Source of the DNA: Porphyrobacter sp.
GTDB lineage: Bacteria; Pseudomonadota; Alphaproteobacteria; Sphingomonadales; Sphingomonadaceae
Assembly (NCBI GenBank): GCA_027533455.1
Contig: JAPZUC010000015.1
Location: 1-64,000 of the forward strand
Reading direction: 5' to 3'
DNA: 64,000 nt
The position numbers were made by a program, and so were the translations under genes. Under the pieces are notes generated by a model. It was not told where the DNA came from, did not search any database, and saw only the letters and a program-made list of their open reading frames with translations. Of this stretch, positions 1 to 6,822 are shown in pieces (the stretch's first letter is position 1; every line of letters begins with the position of its first letter).

Positions 1-88
1 GGGAGGGATGCTCGCCCTCCTGATCCAGCACGAGACGGACCGCCCGCTCACGCACCTCAGGGGAAAACTTGTTCGTTGTCTTGCTCAT
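1..88 (-). CDS. IS3-family transposase OrfA, N-terminal fragment
   Basis: Only the first 29 residues are inside the window. They begin [20 protein letters not shown], the typical start of the helix-turn-helix OrfA (InsE/InsN-like) subunit of IS3-family transposases, which binds the terminal repeats and is normally joined to the DDE-type OrfB by programmed frameshifting. The ATG at 88-86 is preceded by AGGAAGG at a suitable distance. Whether the full element is intact cannot be judged here. Confidence 0.8.
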   Translation of the reverse strand, partial: MSKTTNKFSPEVRERAVRLVLDQEGEHPS

Positions 89-141
89 CGTAGACCCTTC
101 CTCTCAGGAGTTAGGGCCTCCGGCAATCCCGGGGCGGTTCA
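1..141 (-). mobile_element. End of an IS3-family insertion sequence (truncated by the window edge)
   Basis: The first 141 bases are the terminal part of an insertion sequence whose remainder lies left of the window. Read on the minus strand it begins TGAACCGCCCCGGG, a terminal inverted repeat type known from IS3-family elements, followed about 50 bases later by an OrfA start with a good ribosome site. The outer end is placed at 141 because IS3 elements begin with TG. The target duplication cannot be checked because the other end is not visible. Confidence 0.75.
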
Positions 142-230
142 GATAGTGTTGAAAGCTGTTGCCATAATTTCAAACTCCTTCGTGAAGGTGAGAAGCCCAT
201 TTGCCTCTCGATGTCTTCACATTAACCCGT

Positions 231-244
231 GTTCCAATTAGAAC
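231..244. promoter_or_regulatory. Candidate operator, GTTCCA-N2-TGGAAC type (copy 1, imperfect)
   Basis: The sequence GTTCCAATTAGAAC is a dyad with perfect outer arms GTTC/GAAC. It resembles two better copies at 292-305 and 1875-1888. It lies in the 227-base gene-free stretch between the IS end and the first complete gene, where no other coding sequence is visible. Confidence 0.4.
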
Positions 245-291
245 ATATGAGCTGCTGAAAATTCACGATTGAGGTGTTATGATTTATTACC

Positions 292-305
292 GTTCCAACT
301 GGAAC
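292..305. promoter_or_regulatory. Candidate operator, GTTCCA-N2-TGGAAC type (copy 2)
   Basis: GTTCCAACTGGAAC has 6-bp perfect arms around a 2-base centre. With flanking bases the dyad extends to CGTTCCA/TGGAACG. The same arms recur at 1875-1888 just before the polymerase gene, suggesting one regulator of the element binds both places. The protein that binds is unknown; the element's ribbon-helix-helix protein or the divergent unknown proteins are candidates. Confidence 0.45.
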
Positions 306-327
306 GCTGCCAAGGCCGGCTCGGGCT

Positions 328-357
328 AAGGGAGCTCGCTAACAAGCGAGCCCCCTT
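328..357 (-). terminator. Stem-loop after the 202-residue gene
   Basis: GCTCGCT (334-340) pairs with AGCGAGC (345-351) across the loop AACA, and the stem extends with AAGGG/CCCTT. It lies 11 bases past the stop codon of the minus-strand gene ending at 369. There is no clear U-run, so it is a probable rather than certain terminator. Confidence 0.5.
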
Positions 358-368
358 GCCGTTGCGTG

Positions 369-977
369 CTATTCTGCGGCGAGATCACCGAACGCCATTC
401 GGTCAAATGCTTCCTGGCTTGAGACTTTAACCTTGGCGCCAAATTGCTCGGCAACCTTTTGCATGGCAGCCTCAATCTCCCATGCTTGAGCCGCGTTTTT
501 CGCCTTCAGTGTCAAGCTGAACGACACGGTGTCGGTGGGCTTTTTGTCCCCATCCTCAATAAAGGCCTTGAGCTCCTTCATCGTCGATGTTGCCGTCAGA
601 GCCTCAGCTTCGACAATCGATGTGAACTGATCGTGGTCCAGTTTGGCCAGCTCATAAACCGTGGTCCAACTGTTGGGGACACGATCGATGACGGGCAAGA
701 ATCGTGCTGACTGTTGCCCGATCTTCCGCAGCTTGCGGAAGGTAGGACCATTGTGCTCAATCCCAACCTCTTGGCAGAAGATCATGATATCCAGGCGGGA
801 GAGTTGCTCTTCAGCCTCAACGACGGTTTCGCCGAGTTTTAGAATGCTCTCGACAGTTCGCTTGGCATGCGTGCGATAACGCTCGATGTACTGCTCGACA
901 GCGGGCGAGAGCTGATAGCTGCCCACGCCGTTAGCCATAGCGACCGGTTGCGCGATAGTGATGTTATCCATTTCCAT
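369..977 (-). CDS. Unknown element protein, 202 residues (DUF3102-like pattern)
   Basis: Not confidently recognised. The N-terminal half is a predicted helical region with the pattern LGETVVEAEEQL, then FCQEVG, FRKLRKIGQQ and a run ending YELAKLD, reminiscent of DUF3102-type plasmid and phage proteins; this is a weak resemblance from memory. The C-terminal 60 residues (DTVSFSLTLKAKNAAQAWEI) look like a small alpha-beta domain. I start at the ATG at 977 because AAAGG lies about 5 bases before it; an in-frame upstream ATG at 1079 has no ribosome site. It is divergent from the next gene, with about 105 bases between the starts that should hold both promoters. A regulatory role would fit this layout but is a guess. 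Confidence 0.55.
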   Translation of the reverse strand: MEMDNITIAQPVAMANGVGSYQLSPAVEQYIERYRTHAKRTVESILKLGETVVEAEEQLSRLDIMIFCQEVGIEHNGPTFRKLRKIGQQSARFLPVIDRVPNSWTTVYELAKLDHDQFTSIVEAEALTATSTMKELKAFIEDGDKKPTDTVSFSLTLKAKNAAQAWEIEAAMQKVAEQFGAKVKVSSQEAFDRMAFGDLAAE

Positions 978-1082
978 ATGCCTTTCACTCAACCGAACTG
1001 CATAATTGCGGTTCGATGAGCTCACTCTATCCAAGGCATGAATATGATGGCATGATCTCCCAAAACGTGCGATATACATGTT

Positions 1083-1868
1083 ATGATGCGCTCACAGTTG
1101 TCCCGCGGTTTCATGGCAAAGCACCCGGTGTTCACGAACCGGGGCAAGCTCGGTGTTCCTTGGAACCAAAGTGCTTATTACTTCTGGTGGCAGTTTCTCC
1201 GCCTTCACGAAGGCTATGCGGTCACATGCAGAAGGGGCGGCAAGGGTGCCTATGCCAAGCTCTATGCTGATTTTGGCAATGTCCACGATATCGATTTCAA
1301 GGACTGGTGGCGTGCTCAAGTTGGTGAAGAAACAAGAGGCGTCTATTTGTTCTCCGAGCCCCTTGCTCCCACAACGGTCAAGGCTCTGAACCGCGATGAA
1401 ATTTTAGAGATCATCGATGCGGGCATTGATGATCAAGTTCTTCTGGTTGCCATTCCCATGAGCTATTCGCGGCGTGTCATTTCCAAACGCCTAGCTCAAG
1501 TCATCCGCGAAAATCATGGACGCGGGCGTGGGCAAACGCGTTTGTCCGAGAGCCAAGCGCGCTACAAATTGCTTAGCATTCCGGACATCGATTCCTTGGA
1601 AAAGGCTCTAAAATGCTTCACGTTGCGCAAGGAGCATCCCAAAATGCCTCTTTGGGAGATTGCGCGCTTAGCTAGGGTTGGTCAGCGTATTAGCGATGCG
1701 GAATTGGCTGGCTCAGACAAGCGCGGCATTTCATCGGTTAAGGCTGCGTTGACAGCTGCCGCCAGTCGCAAACTGCGCCATGCTGAATTGATCATCGAAG
1801 GTGTTGGGAGGGGGCGATTTCCTGTTCCCCTTCCGAACAATCGGCGTGATAAGCAGGTTTCGACTTAG
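1083..1868 (+). CDS. Unknown element protein, 261 residues, Trp-rich N-terminus
   Basis: Not recognised with certainty. The N-terminus carries a run of aromatic residues (WNQSAYYFWWQFLRLHEGY) followed by DFGNV, FKDWW and YLFSEP. I associate this pattern with hypothetical proteins of proteobacterial mobile elements, of unknown function. The middle (residues ~140-220) is basic and helical and could bind DNA. The start is uncertain: ATG ATG at 1083 and an in-frame ATG at 1113 both lack a clear ribosome site, and the protein-like sequence begins at the second (MAKHPVFTNRG). It ends 32 bases before the polymerase gene, with the GTTCCA operator between, so the two may be co-transcribed and jointly regulated. 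Confidence 0.55.
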   Translation: MMRSQLSRGFMAKHPVFTNRGKLGVPWNQSAYYFWWQFLRLHEGYAVTCRRGGKGAYAKLYADFGNVHDIDFKDWWRAQVGEETRGVYLFSEPLAPTTVKALNRDEILEIIDAGIDDQVLLVAIPMSYSRRVISKRLAQVIRENHGRGRGQTRLSESQARYKLLSIPDIDSLEKALKCFTLRKEHPKMPLWEIARLARVGQRISDAELAGSDKRGISSVKAALTAAASRKLRHAELIIEGVGRGRFPVPLPNNRRDKQVST

Positions 1869-1874
1869 CGATTG

Positions 1875-1888
1875 GTTCCAAATGGAAC
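1875..1888. promoter_or_regulatory. Candidate operator, GTTCCA-N2-TGGAAC type (copy 3), before polB
   Basis: GTTCCAAATGGAAC has 6-bp perfect arms and sits 12 bases before the ATG of the polymerase gene, where a bound protein could block transcription or translation initiation. It matches copies at 292-305 (perfect arms) and 231-244 (imperfect). Confidence 0.45.
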
Positions 1889-1900
1889 GGCGGACCATCA

Positions 1901-4582
1901 ATGCCCGATAGGATAAGGTACAAAACCCAATCCGAAGTATCCGTTCGGAACGCTGATCTAACCCTCAGTAAAACCCCTATATGGGTGGAGAGGGATCACT
2001 TTTACGGAGGTGTAGGGCGAGGCCGGCAGGCCGAACCCTTTATGGTTATAGGCTTTGATACTGAGTACAAGACGCCTGAACAGCCTTTGACCAATGAGGA
2101 TATTAGATCTGGTCTGGCGAAGAACCTGATCTTGTCTTATCAGGTGTATTGCAAAGTCTACGGCCCTTCAAATCCCGATGCACGATCGCCGGAATGGGGC
2201 GGCGTTTGCTTTCCGAACGAGGACGGCGAACGTCTCAGCCTTGCCGACATCATCATGTTCGCGGTGTGGTGCGGCGTTCGAAATGGAACGGTCGAGCGCG
2301 TGCCGACGCGAATTTATCTCGTCGGGCATTTCACACGTGCAGACATCCCAGCTTTTTCAGATTTCCAAGACCTGACGCAGATGATGTCGAGCGTGCGCAA
2401 CACGTTTCTGTCGATCGATGGTCACATTGCTCTGACCTATGATTTCCCTAACGGCGATGGTGTCGACTTAAAGATCTTGCTGAGGGACACGATGCTGCTG
2501 ACCCCCGCAGCATCGAAGGGCCTGAAGGCACTGGGCGAGTTGGTGGGACAGGAGAAGATCGCGCTCGATCCCGACCCTGCCAAGGAGCAGTGGTACAAGG
2601 AGAACATGGATTGTCTGATGAGGGACAATCCCGAGCTGTTCGATCATTACGCTCTGACCGACGCTGTGATCTGCGTCCGCTACATCGACAAGATGCTGGC
2701 GCAAAGCCGAGAGCTATTCAACACGAACAAAATCCCCGCCACGCTGACCGGGATTGGCGTCGACCTTTTGCTCAAGAACTGGGACGAGAAGTGGGCGGGC
2801 GCATCGCTCGACCTACTTGGCAAGGAACGGATCAAAGAGCGGATCTACGACAAGCGACTTGGCTTTTATCGCAAGGTCGAGCGCGTTGTCGATCAACAGG
2901 AAGTTGCTTGGCATCTGCCGTTGGCGACCGAGTGCTATCACGGCGGCAGAAACGAGCAGTTCTGGTTCGGTCCGTGCTTTGAAGATAATTGGACGGACTA
3001 TGATCTGTCGAGTGCCTATCCGACTGCGATGGCGCTGATTGGACGTCCGGAATGGAACCGTGCCTTTGTCACCTCAAAACCGGAGGATTTCACCTATCTC
3101 TCGCTCGGCATGGCAAATGTCGAATTCGAGTTTCCTAAATCTGTCCGGTTCCCGACGCTGCCGGTGCGGACTGACAATGGGCTGATCTTCCCGCGCAAGG
3201 GACTATCAAACTGCGCTGCCCCTGAAATTGCTCTTGCCCGTTCGCTCGGCGCCAAGCTCAAGATACGCCATGGCGTTATCGTCCCGACGAATTCCTACAA
3301 GCAAATCTTCGGAGAGTTCATTCGGATGTGCGTTCAAAAGCGCGCCGAATTCCCGAAGGGATCGCTCGAAAACCTGTTCTGGAAGGAGTTGAGCAACTCG
3401 ACCTATGGCAAGACTGCCCAGGGGTTGCAGAAAAAGCGGGTGTTCGACCTCAAGGCGGGCGAAATGGCTGAGCTGCCACCGAGCAAGATCACCAACCCCT
3501 ATTACGCAGCCTACATCACCTCGTTCGTGCGCGCCGTACTCGGCGAGATCATGAACGGCCTGCCCGATAATGTCTGCGTGTTCAGCTGCACGACCGACGG
3601 GTTCCTGACCAATGCTTCAGAAGCCGATATTGCCGCTGCCTCAAGCGGACCGCTTGTTGCCCTTTATGCGCAAAGCCGCGACCGGCTAACGGGCGACCCG
3701 ACAGTGCTTGAGGTCAAGCACCGCGTCCGGCAGCTGCTGGGCTGGCGCACCCGAGGGCAAGCCACTCTTAAGGAGGGTGGTGGTGCCCCCGATGACAAGA
3801 GCAATGTTGTTCTTGCCAAAGGCGGCATTCACCTGCCGTATTATCTCGATGATGCCTGGCTCCAGAACAAGCGGATCGTCGAGATGTTCTTCAACCGCAC
3901 CCCTGACGATGTCATCCCGATGAAGGTCAAAACCGGGGTTAGGGACATGGTGCTGTTCGATGCAGACCTTGTCGACCGTGCGCTTTCCAAGCGGCTCAAC
4001 ATGGAGTTCGACTGGAAGCGCAAACCCTATGCGGTGACGTATTCACCGGAGCATGATCACATCGCATTTTCAACCGAGCCGTGGGACAGCGTCGACCAGT
4101 TCATGGAAATGCGTAGGTACTGGGAGGCGTTTGCGATGCAGCCGCGCCTGTGCCTCAAAACGCTGCCAGACTACCGTCAATTTGCCGTCTATGTCATGTC
4201 GCAATCCGCGCTGGAACGTGACGCCCGGTATCTGCACCGCAAAGCGCCAGACCTAAAGCGTCTGCGCCAATCGCTCGGTGCCGCATGGCGACATTCCAAG
4301 GCAGGGCTGGTTTGGGGGCAATATCAGATATCGAACTCGGAATTTGCCGAAATTCTCACCGAGGCGGGAATTGCCTGCACCCGTGCAGACGTCGAAAATG
4401 CCTCACGAAAGCCATTCGAACCGAAAAAATGCCCTCCGACGCCGGACGTATTTTTGGCATTATCGAAGCTGACCAGGCAATTTCCGGACCTCGAGATCGA
4501 TCAATTTGTTGTCCAGTCGAAGAGTCATATTGACCTTTTGGCGGCGGAGAGCGCTCCCTGCGATTTTATTTTTCGGCTGTGA
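1901..4582 (+). CDS. Family B DNA polymerase, piPolB-like
   Basis: An 893-residue DNA polymerase with 3'-5' exonuclease and polymerase domains. The exonuclease has Exo I (D53-T-E55 in VIGFDTEY), a likely Exo II Asp (D148) and Exo III Y250-x3-D254. A YHGGRNE motif (346-352) follows. Polymerase motif A is DLSSAYP (D368), motif B KELSNSTYG (495-503), motif C TTDG (564-567) with the first Asp of the usual DTD replaced by Thr, then RTRGQ (616-620) where protein-primed enzymes have a K-x-Y type motif. From memory, TTDG and K/RTRG are marks of the primer-independent (piPolB) branch, which can start DNA without primer or terminal protein. No terminal-protein gene is visible nearby, which agrees. The length is close to known piPolBs. 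The ribosome site is weak. It is the likely replication enzyme of the element and acts with the HUH protein just downstream. Confidence 0.85.
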   Translation: MPDRIRYKTQSEVSVRNADLTLSKTPIWVERDHFYGGVGRGRQAEPFMVIGFDTEYKTPEQPLTNEDIRSGLAKNLILSYQVYCKVYGPSNPDARSPEWGGVCFPNEDGERLSLADIIMFAVWCGVRNGTVERVPTRIYLVGHFTRADIPAFSDFQDLTQMMSSVRNTFLSIDGHIALTYDFPNGDGVDLKILLRDTMLLTPAASKGLKALGELVGQEKIALDPDPAKEQWYKENMDCLMRDNPELFDHYALTDAVICVRYIDKMLAQSRELFNTNKIPATLTGIGVDLLLKNWDEKWAGASLDLLGKERIKERIYDKRLGFYRKVERVVDQQEVAWHLPLATECYHGGRNEQFWFGPCFEDNWTDYDLSSAYPTAMALIGRPEWNRAFVTSKPEDFTYLSLGMANVEFEFPKSVRFPTLPVRTDNGLIFPRKGLSNCAAPEIALARSLGAKLKIRHGVIVPTNSYKQIFGEFIRMCVQKRAEFPKGSLENLFWKELSNSTYGKTAQGLQKKRVFDLKAGEMAELPPSKITNPYYAAYITSFVRAVLGEIMNGLPDNVCVFSCTTDGFLTNASEADIAAASSGPLVALYAQSRDRLTGDPTVLEVKHRVRQLLGWRTRGQATLKEGGGAPDDKSNVVLAKGGIHLPYYLDDAWLQNKRIVEMFFNRTPDDVIPMKVKTGVRDMVLFDADLVDRALSKRLNMEFDWKRKPYAVTYSPEHDHIAFSTEPWDSVDQFMEMRRYWEAFAMQPRLCLKTLPDYRQFAVYVMSQSALERDARYLHRKAPDLKRLRQSLGAAWRHSKAGLVWGQYQISNSEFAEILTEAGIACTRADVENASRKPFEPKKCPPTPDVFLALSKLTRQFPDLEIDQFVVQSKSHIDLLAAESAPCDFIFRL

Positions 4583-4598
4583 TCCGCAAAATCCTTAA

Positions 4599-4636
4599 TT
4601 CCATAAATATCTCATAAATATACAGTATTTATGGAA
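4599..4636. repeat. AT-rich inverted repeat between polB and rep, candidate origin or operator
   Basis: TTCCATAAATA (4599-4609) is the exact reverse complement of TATTTATGGAA (4626-4636). A nested dyad, CATAAATA (4613-4620) and TATTTATG (4626-4633), uses the same right arm, so CATAAATA occurs twice directly and once inverted. This is the most AT-rich spot near the two replication genes, 17 bases before the rep start. Such repeats are typical of replication origins or initiator/repressor sites; which of these it is cannot be read from sequence. Confidence 0.45.
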
Positions 4637-4652
4637 ATATGGGATATCAAAG

Positions 4653-5147
4653 GTGTCTTCCAGCGACAGGGAATTGATCAGAAAAGCGTTTCGAGAATGG
4701 GTCGACATTGGTCGGTGGCAGTCGCCAACCGCAGTCACTTTGACGATGCGGCAGTCAATTTCGAAAGAGGCTGACAATGGCTGCTTCCGGGTTCACCTCG
4801 ATGAGCAGTCGGCGTCCCAGAATTTCCGCCACTTCATGAACCGCCTGAATCGTGCTGCATTTGGCAAAGCCGCGCAACGCTATGGCAAGGGATTGGCAGT
4901 CGTCCCGATCCTCGAAGGCGGGATCAACAAGCGCCTGCATTATCATGCGATCATCGATTGTCCGGCAACGCTGAAATCGGATTTTCAGTCCGAAATCATT
5001 CGCCACTGGCAGGCAACGCAGTGGGGCTACCACCAAATCGACTGCCAGCATGATGCCGACCGCGGTTGGCTCAATTACATCACGAAGTTCAGGGACAAGG
5101 CTGACTTCGCTGCTTCCATAGACTTGATGAACCTTCGTCTCCCGTGA
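4653..5147 (+). CDS. HUH-type replication initiator (Rep) endonuclease, small
   Basis: A 164-residue protein with the three motifs of HUH replication initiators in order: motif 1 TAVTLTMR (26-33), motif 2 RLHYHAI with H96-Y-H98 as the metal-binding HUH, and motif 3 WLNYITK with the nucleophile candidate Y142 and K145 (Y-x-x-K). Proteins of this class nick one strand at an origin, bind covalently to the 5' end and start rolling-circle replication. No helicase or C-terminal domain is present, so it is smaller than most plasmid Reps. The start is GTG at 4653; no ATG is available in frame and the ribosome site is weak. It follows polB by 70 bases through the AT-rich dyad. The family is clear; the exact subfamily (phage Gp2-like or plasmid-like) is not. 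Confidence 0.75.
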   Translation: MSSSDRELIRKAFREWVDIGRWQSPTAVTLTMRQSISKEADNGCFRVHLDEQSASQNFRHFMNRLNRAAFGKAAQRYGKGLAVVPILEGGINKRLHYHAIIDCPATLKSDFQSEIIRHWQATQWGYHQIDCQHDADRGWLNYITKFRDKADFAASIDLMNLRLP

Positions 5148-5199
5148 TCGCTGGGTACAGACCCCTTTCAACTCATCTGTCCGCTGCCGCCACCCAACC

Positions 5200-5223
5200 A
5201 GACCCGCTCACCGAAGCGGGTCT
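5200..5223. terminator. Nine-base-pair stem-loop after rep
   Basis: AGACCCGCT (5200-5208) pairs perfectly with AGCGGGTCT (5215-5223) around the loop CACCGA. It lies 52 bases after the rep stop and 42 bases before the next start. There is no T-run after it, so it may be a weak terminator, or a hairpin of the kind recognised by an HUH nickase. Confidence 0.4.
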
Positions 5224-5265
5224 TGATCTATGACTATAACCAATAATCTCAGGAGGATAATAACA

Positions 5266-5595
5266 ATGAGAAATAGGACACTGACCAATTTCAATGTTCC
5301 ATCACGCACCCGTAAAAGGTTTGATGAAGTCTGCCACGCCAGTGGCAGAACGAGGACGTCAGTCCTCGTTGAACTGATGGAAGATTTCATCCTGAAGCAA
5401 GGCCAGGTGATCGCCGAACGGACCAAACGTCTCGAGGAGGTCGATCATTCGTTGCGAGAAAATCGCCGTATAATGGATTTCAAGGAATTCCTGGCTGGTC
5501 AGCCCGTCAAGGGAGGACGATCGCTTCAAAGGTGTTCAAATTCGGATTTCGACCTGCCTGATCCGATGTTTTCCGATGGGCGGGGTGACTGGTGA
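5266..5595 (+). CDS. Ribbon-helix-helix (CopG-like) DNA-binding protein
   Basis: A 109-residue protein whose first 50 residues fit a ribbon-helix-helix fold: a short strand TNFNVP, helix RTRKRFDEVCHASG, turn RTRTS and helix VLVELMEDFILKQG. The rest is charged and helical. The ATG at 5266 is chosen because a perfect AGGAGG lies 9 bases before it; an in-frame ATG at 5230 has none. Proteins of this kind control copy number by repressing rep in rolling-circle plasmids (CopG-RepB of the pMV158 type) or act as antitoxins. Its place just after an HUH rep gene favours the first, by inference. It is coupled to a 55-residue gene by the overlap TGATG. Confidence 0.65.
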   Translation: MRNRTLTNFNVPSRTRKRFDEVCHASGRTRTSVLVELMEDFILKQGQVIAERTKRLEEVDHSLRENRRIMDFKEFLAGQPVKGGRSLQRCSNSDFDLPDPMFSDGRGDW

Positions 5596-5762
5596 TGTTA
5601 TCGAAAATCCAGAAGCCGAAATCGAAACAGGAACTGGTCAAGGCTTTGCAATCAGCGCCGATCAAATCGTTCGAAATATATGAGGGGGACGAATTGAACC
5701 GGCTCCCCTCAAAATCTGATCTTGTCCGCCAAGCCGCCACGGTGATCGTAATTCGAACCTGA
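5595..5762 (+). CDS. Small unknown protein, 55 residues, coupled to the RHH gene
   Basis: The ATG overlaps the stop codon of the ribbon-helix-helix gene (TGATG), which suggests translational coupling. The product starts MLSKIQKPKSKQELVKALQS and ends VIVIRT; it is basic at the N-terminus with no recognisable domain, signal peptide or membrane segment. The tight link to an RHH gene would also fit an antitoxin-toxin order, but it does not resemble a toxin family I know. The 96 bases that follow to 5858 show nothing recognisable. Confidence 0.5.
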   Translation: MLSKIQKPKSKQELVKALQSAPIKSFEIYEGDELNRLPSKSDLVRQAATVIVIRT

Positions 5763-5858
5763 GCAATCGGTCGCCGTCCTGCTAAGTGGCAACGATCCGG
5801 TTGCAGCCCCGCTTAGCCGAGCCGATCTTTGGCAAAAGCGAAACATTGTATCTCTATG

Positions 5859-6071
5859 TCATACAGTTTCATGGGGCTCTTTTCGCCATTCCAGGTAGGC
5901 CATTATCAATGCCGAGCCTATTCCGAATGCGATGATTATGTAAAATACGAAGTCACTAGGCTCTATCCCGAGATTGTCTGCAGTGATGAGTAACGGGTAA
6001 GTCACGGTTTCTGGCAGCGCTTCGATGGCACTGTCCACTAGTGCTTCAAACCGATCCCTACGCCCCGGCAC
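5859..6071 (-). CDS. Small membrane protein, 70 residues, overlapping the upstream membrane gene
   Basis: In this frame the protein-like sequence starts at a GTG at 6071, with AAAGGA 9 bases before it, and reads MPGRRDRFEALVDSAIEAL, a short linker, then a single membrane segment FVFYIIIAFGIGSALIMAYL and a charged tail. It overlaps the end of the upstream membrane gene by 14 bases in another frame. It could be a separate coupled gene or the displaced end of one frameshifted protein; the ribosome site favours a separate gene. No family is recognised. Confidence 0.4.
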   Translation of the reverse strand: MPGRRDRFEALVDSAIEALPETVTYPLLITADNLGIEPSDFVFYIIIAFGIGSALIMAYLEWRKEPHETV

Positions 6072-6504
6072 GACTACTAATCCTTTGGTCAGATGTAGAA
6101 CCAAAATCGTTTTGCAGAATGTACAAAGCCAATACCCCACCTGCAGCGTTGAGGATGCCTTCAAAAGCGATATCAATCGCAGTGTAAACTTCGGCACCAC
6201 CCAAACCAAAGATCAACGGGAACATTAGGTATCCCGAGAATGATAGTAAGAACATCGTTCCTGAAAATCTTATTCCAAAAAAATACCCAATTGCACAAAG
6301 CAAAGGGGATAAATGAAATAAGACAAAAAGGTATAAGTAATCTCCTTCGATCGGAAAGGGAGATTTTATCCCTATGCCTTCTGCAAACGTCGAGATTTTT
6401 TCAATGTCTTTCAATGGAACTGGATCTATGAAGATCGACGAGAATGACAATATATAGGCAATTATGAAAATTGCAGACGGAACACTTCTCTTGATGCCGC
6501 TCAC
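6058..6504 (-). CDS. Unknown membrane protein, 148 residues, about four membrane segments
   Basis: Hydrophobic segments are visible at AIFIIAYILSFSSIFI, YLYLFVLFHLSPLLCAIGYF, GTMFLLSFSGYLMFPLIFGL and ILNAAGGVLALYIL. No family is recognised. I start at a GTG at 6504, which has GGAG 8 bases before it; a TTG at 6528 in the same frame has no ribosome site. Base composition is low in GC compared with the flanking chromosome, as expected for acquired cargo. It forms a pair with the 70-residue gene it overlaps. A role in immunity or exclusion is possible but nothing in the sequence shows it. Confidence 0.45.
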   Translation of the reverse strand: MSGIKRSVPSAIFIIAYILSFSSIFIDPVPLKDIEKISTFAEGIGIKSPFPIEGDYLYLFVLFHLSPLLCAIGYFFGIRFSGTMFLLSFSGYLMFPLIFGLGGAEVYTAIDIAFEGILNAAGGVLALYILQNDFGSTSDQRISSRAGA

Positions 6505-6776
6505 CTTTGTCGCTCCGCTTTTTGCCAAAATAATCTTGGCGCCATCTCATTGAAGCCCAGCATCGGCGTTGGCGCCGATTGCATCAGACTCTAGATCGCT
6601 GACGATTGCCCAAAGTGCCCGGCAGGAAGCCAAACAGGCTTATGCGTTTCAACTGCCTTACGTGACAAAGCCATCCAATCAGCAACCCATCCGTCTTAAC
6701 GACCCCGCTTTGATCTCATGCATAAGAACCTTAAACCGACGCACACCCGGTTGTCCAACCATTGGATCGGGCCGAT

Positions 6777-6812
6777 CCCGTCAAACATAAACCAACGTTT
6801 GTATTTGACGGG
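6777..6812. promoter_or_regulatory. 36-bp dyad at the start of the serine recombinase gene, candidate recombination site or operator
   Basis: CCCGTCAAACATAAAC (6777-6792) and GTTTGTATTTGACGGG (6797-6812) are reverse complements with 14 of 16 matches, the outer 9 bases perfect. A smaller perfect dyad GGATCGG-G-CCGATCC (6764-6778) adjoins it. Serine resolvases commonly bind sites of this size and often just upstream of their own gene. The 294 bases from 6529 to 6822 hold no other gene; a further hairpin ATCGGCG-TTGG-CGCCGAT lies near 6562-6579. Confidence 0.45.
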
Positions 6813-6822
6813 AATGCGGGAA

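Noticed and set aside
2276..2289. GTTCGAAATGGAAC, one base from the candidate operator
   Set aside because: It lies inside the polymerase coding sequence with one broken arm pair; one near match is expected by chance.
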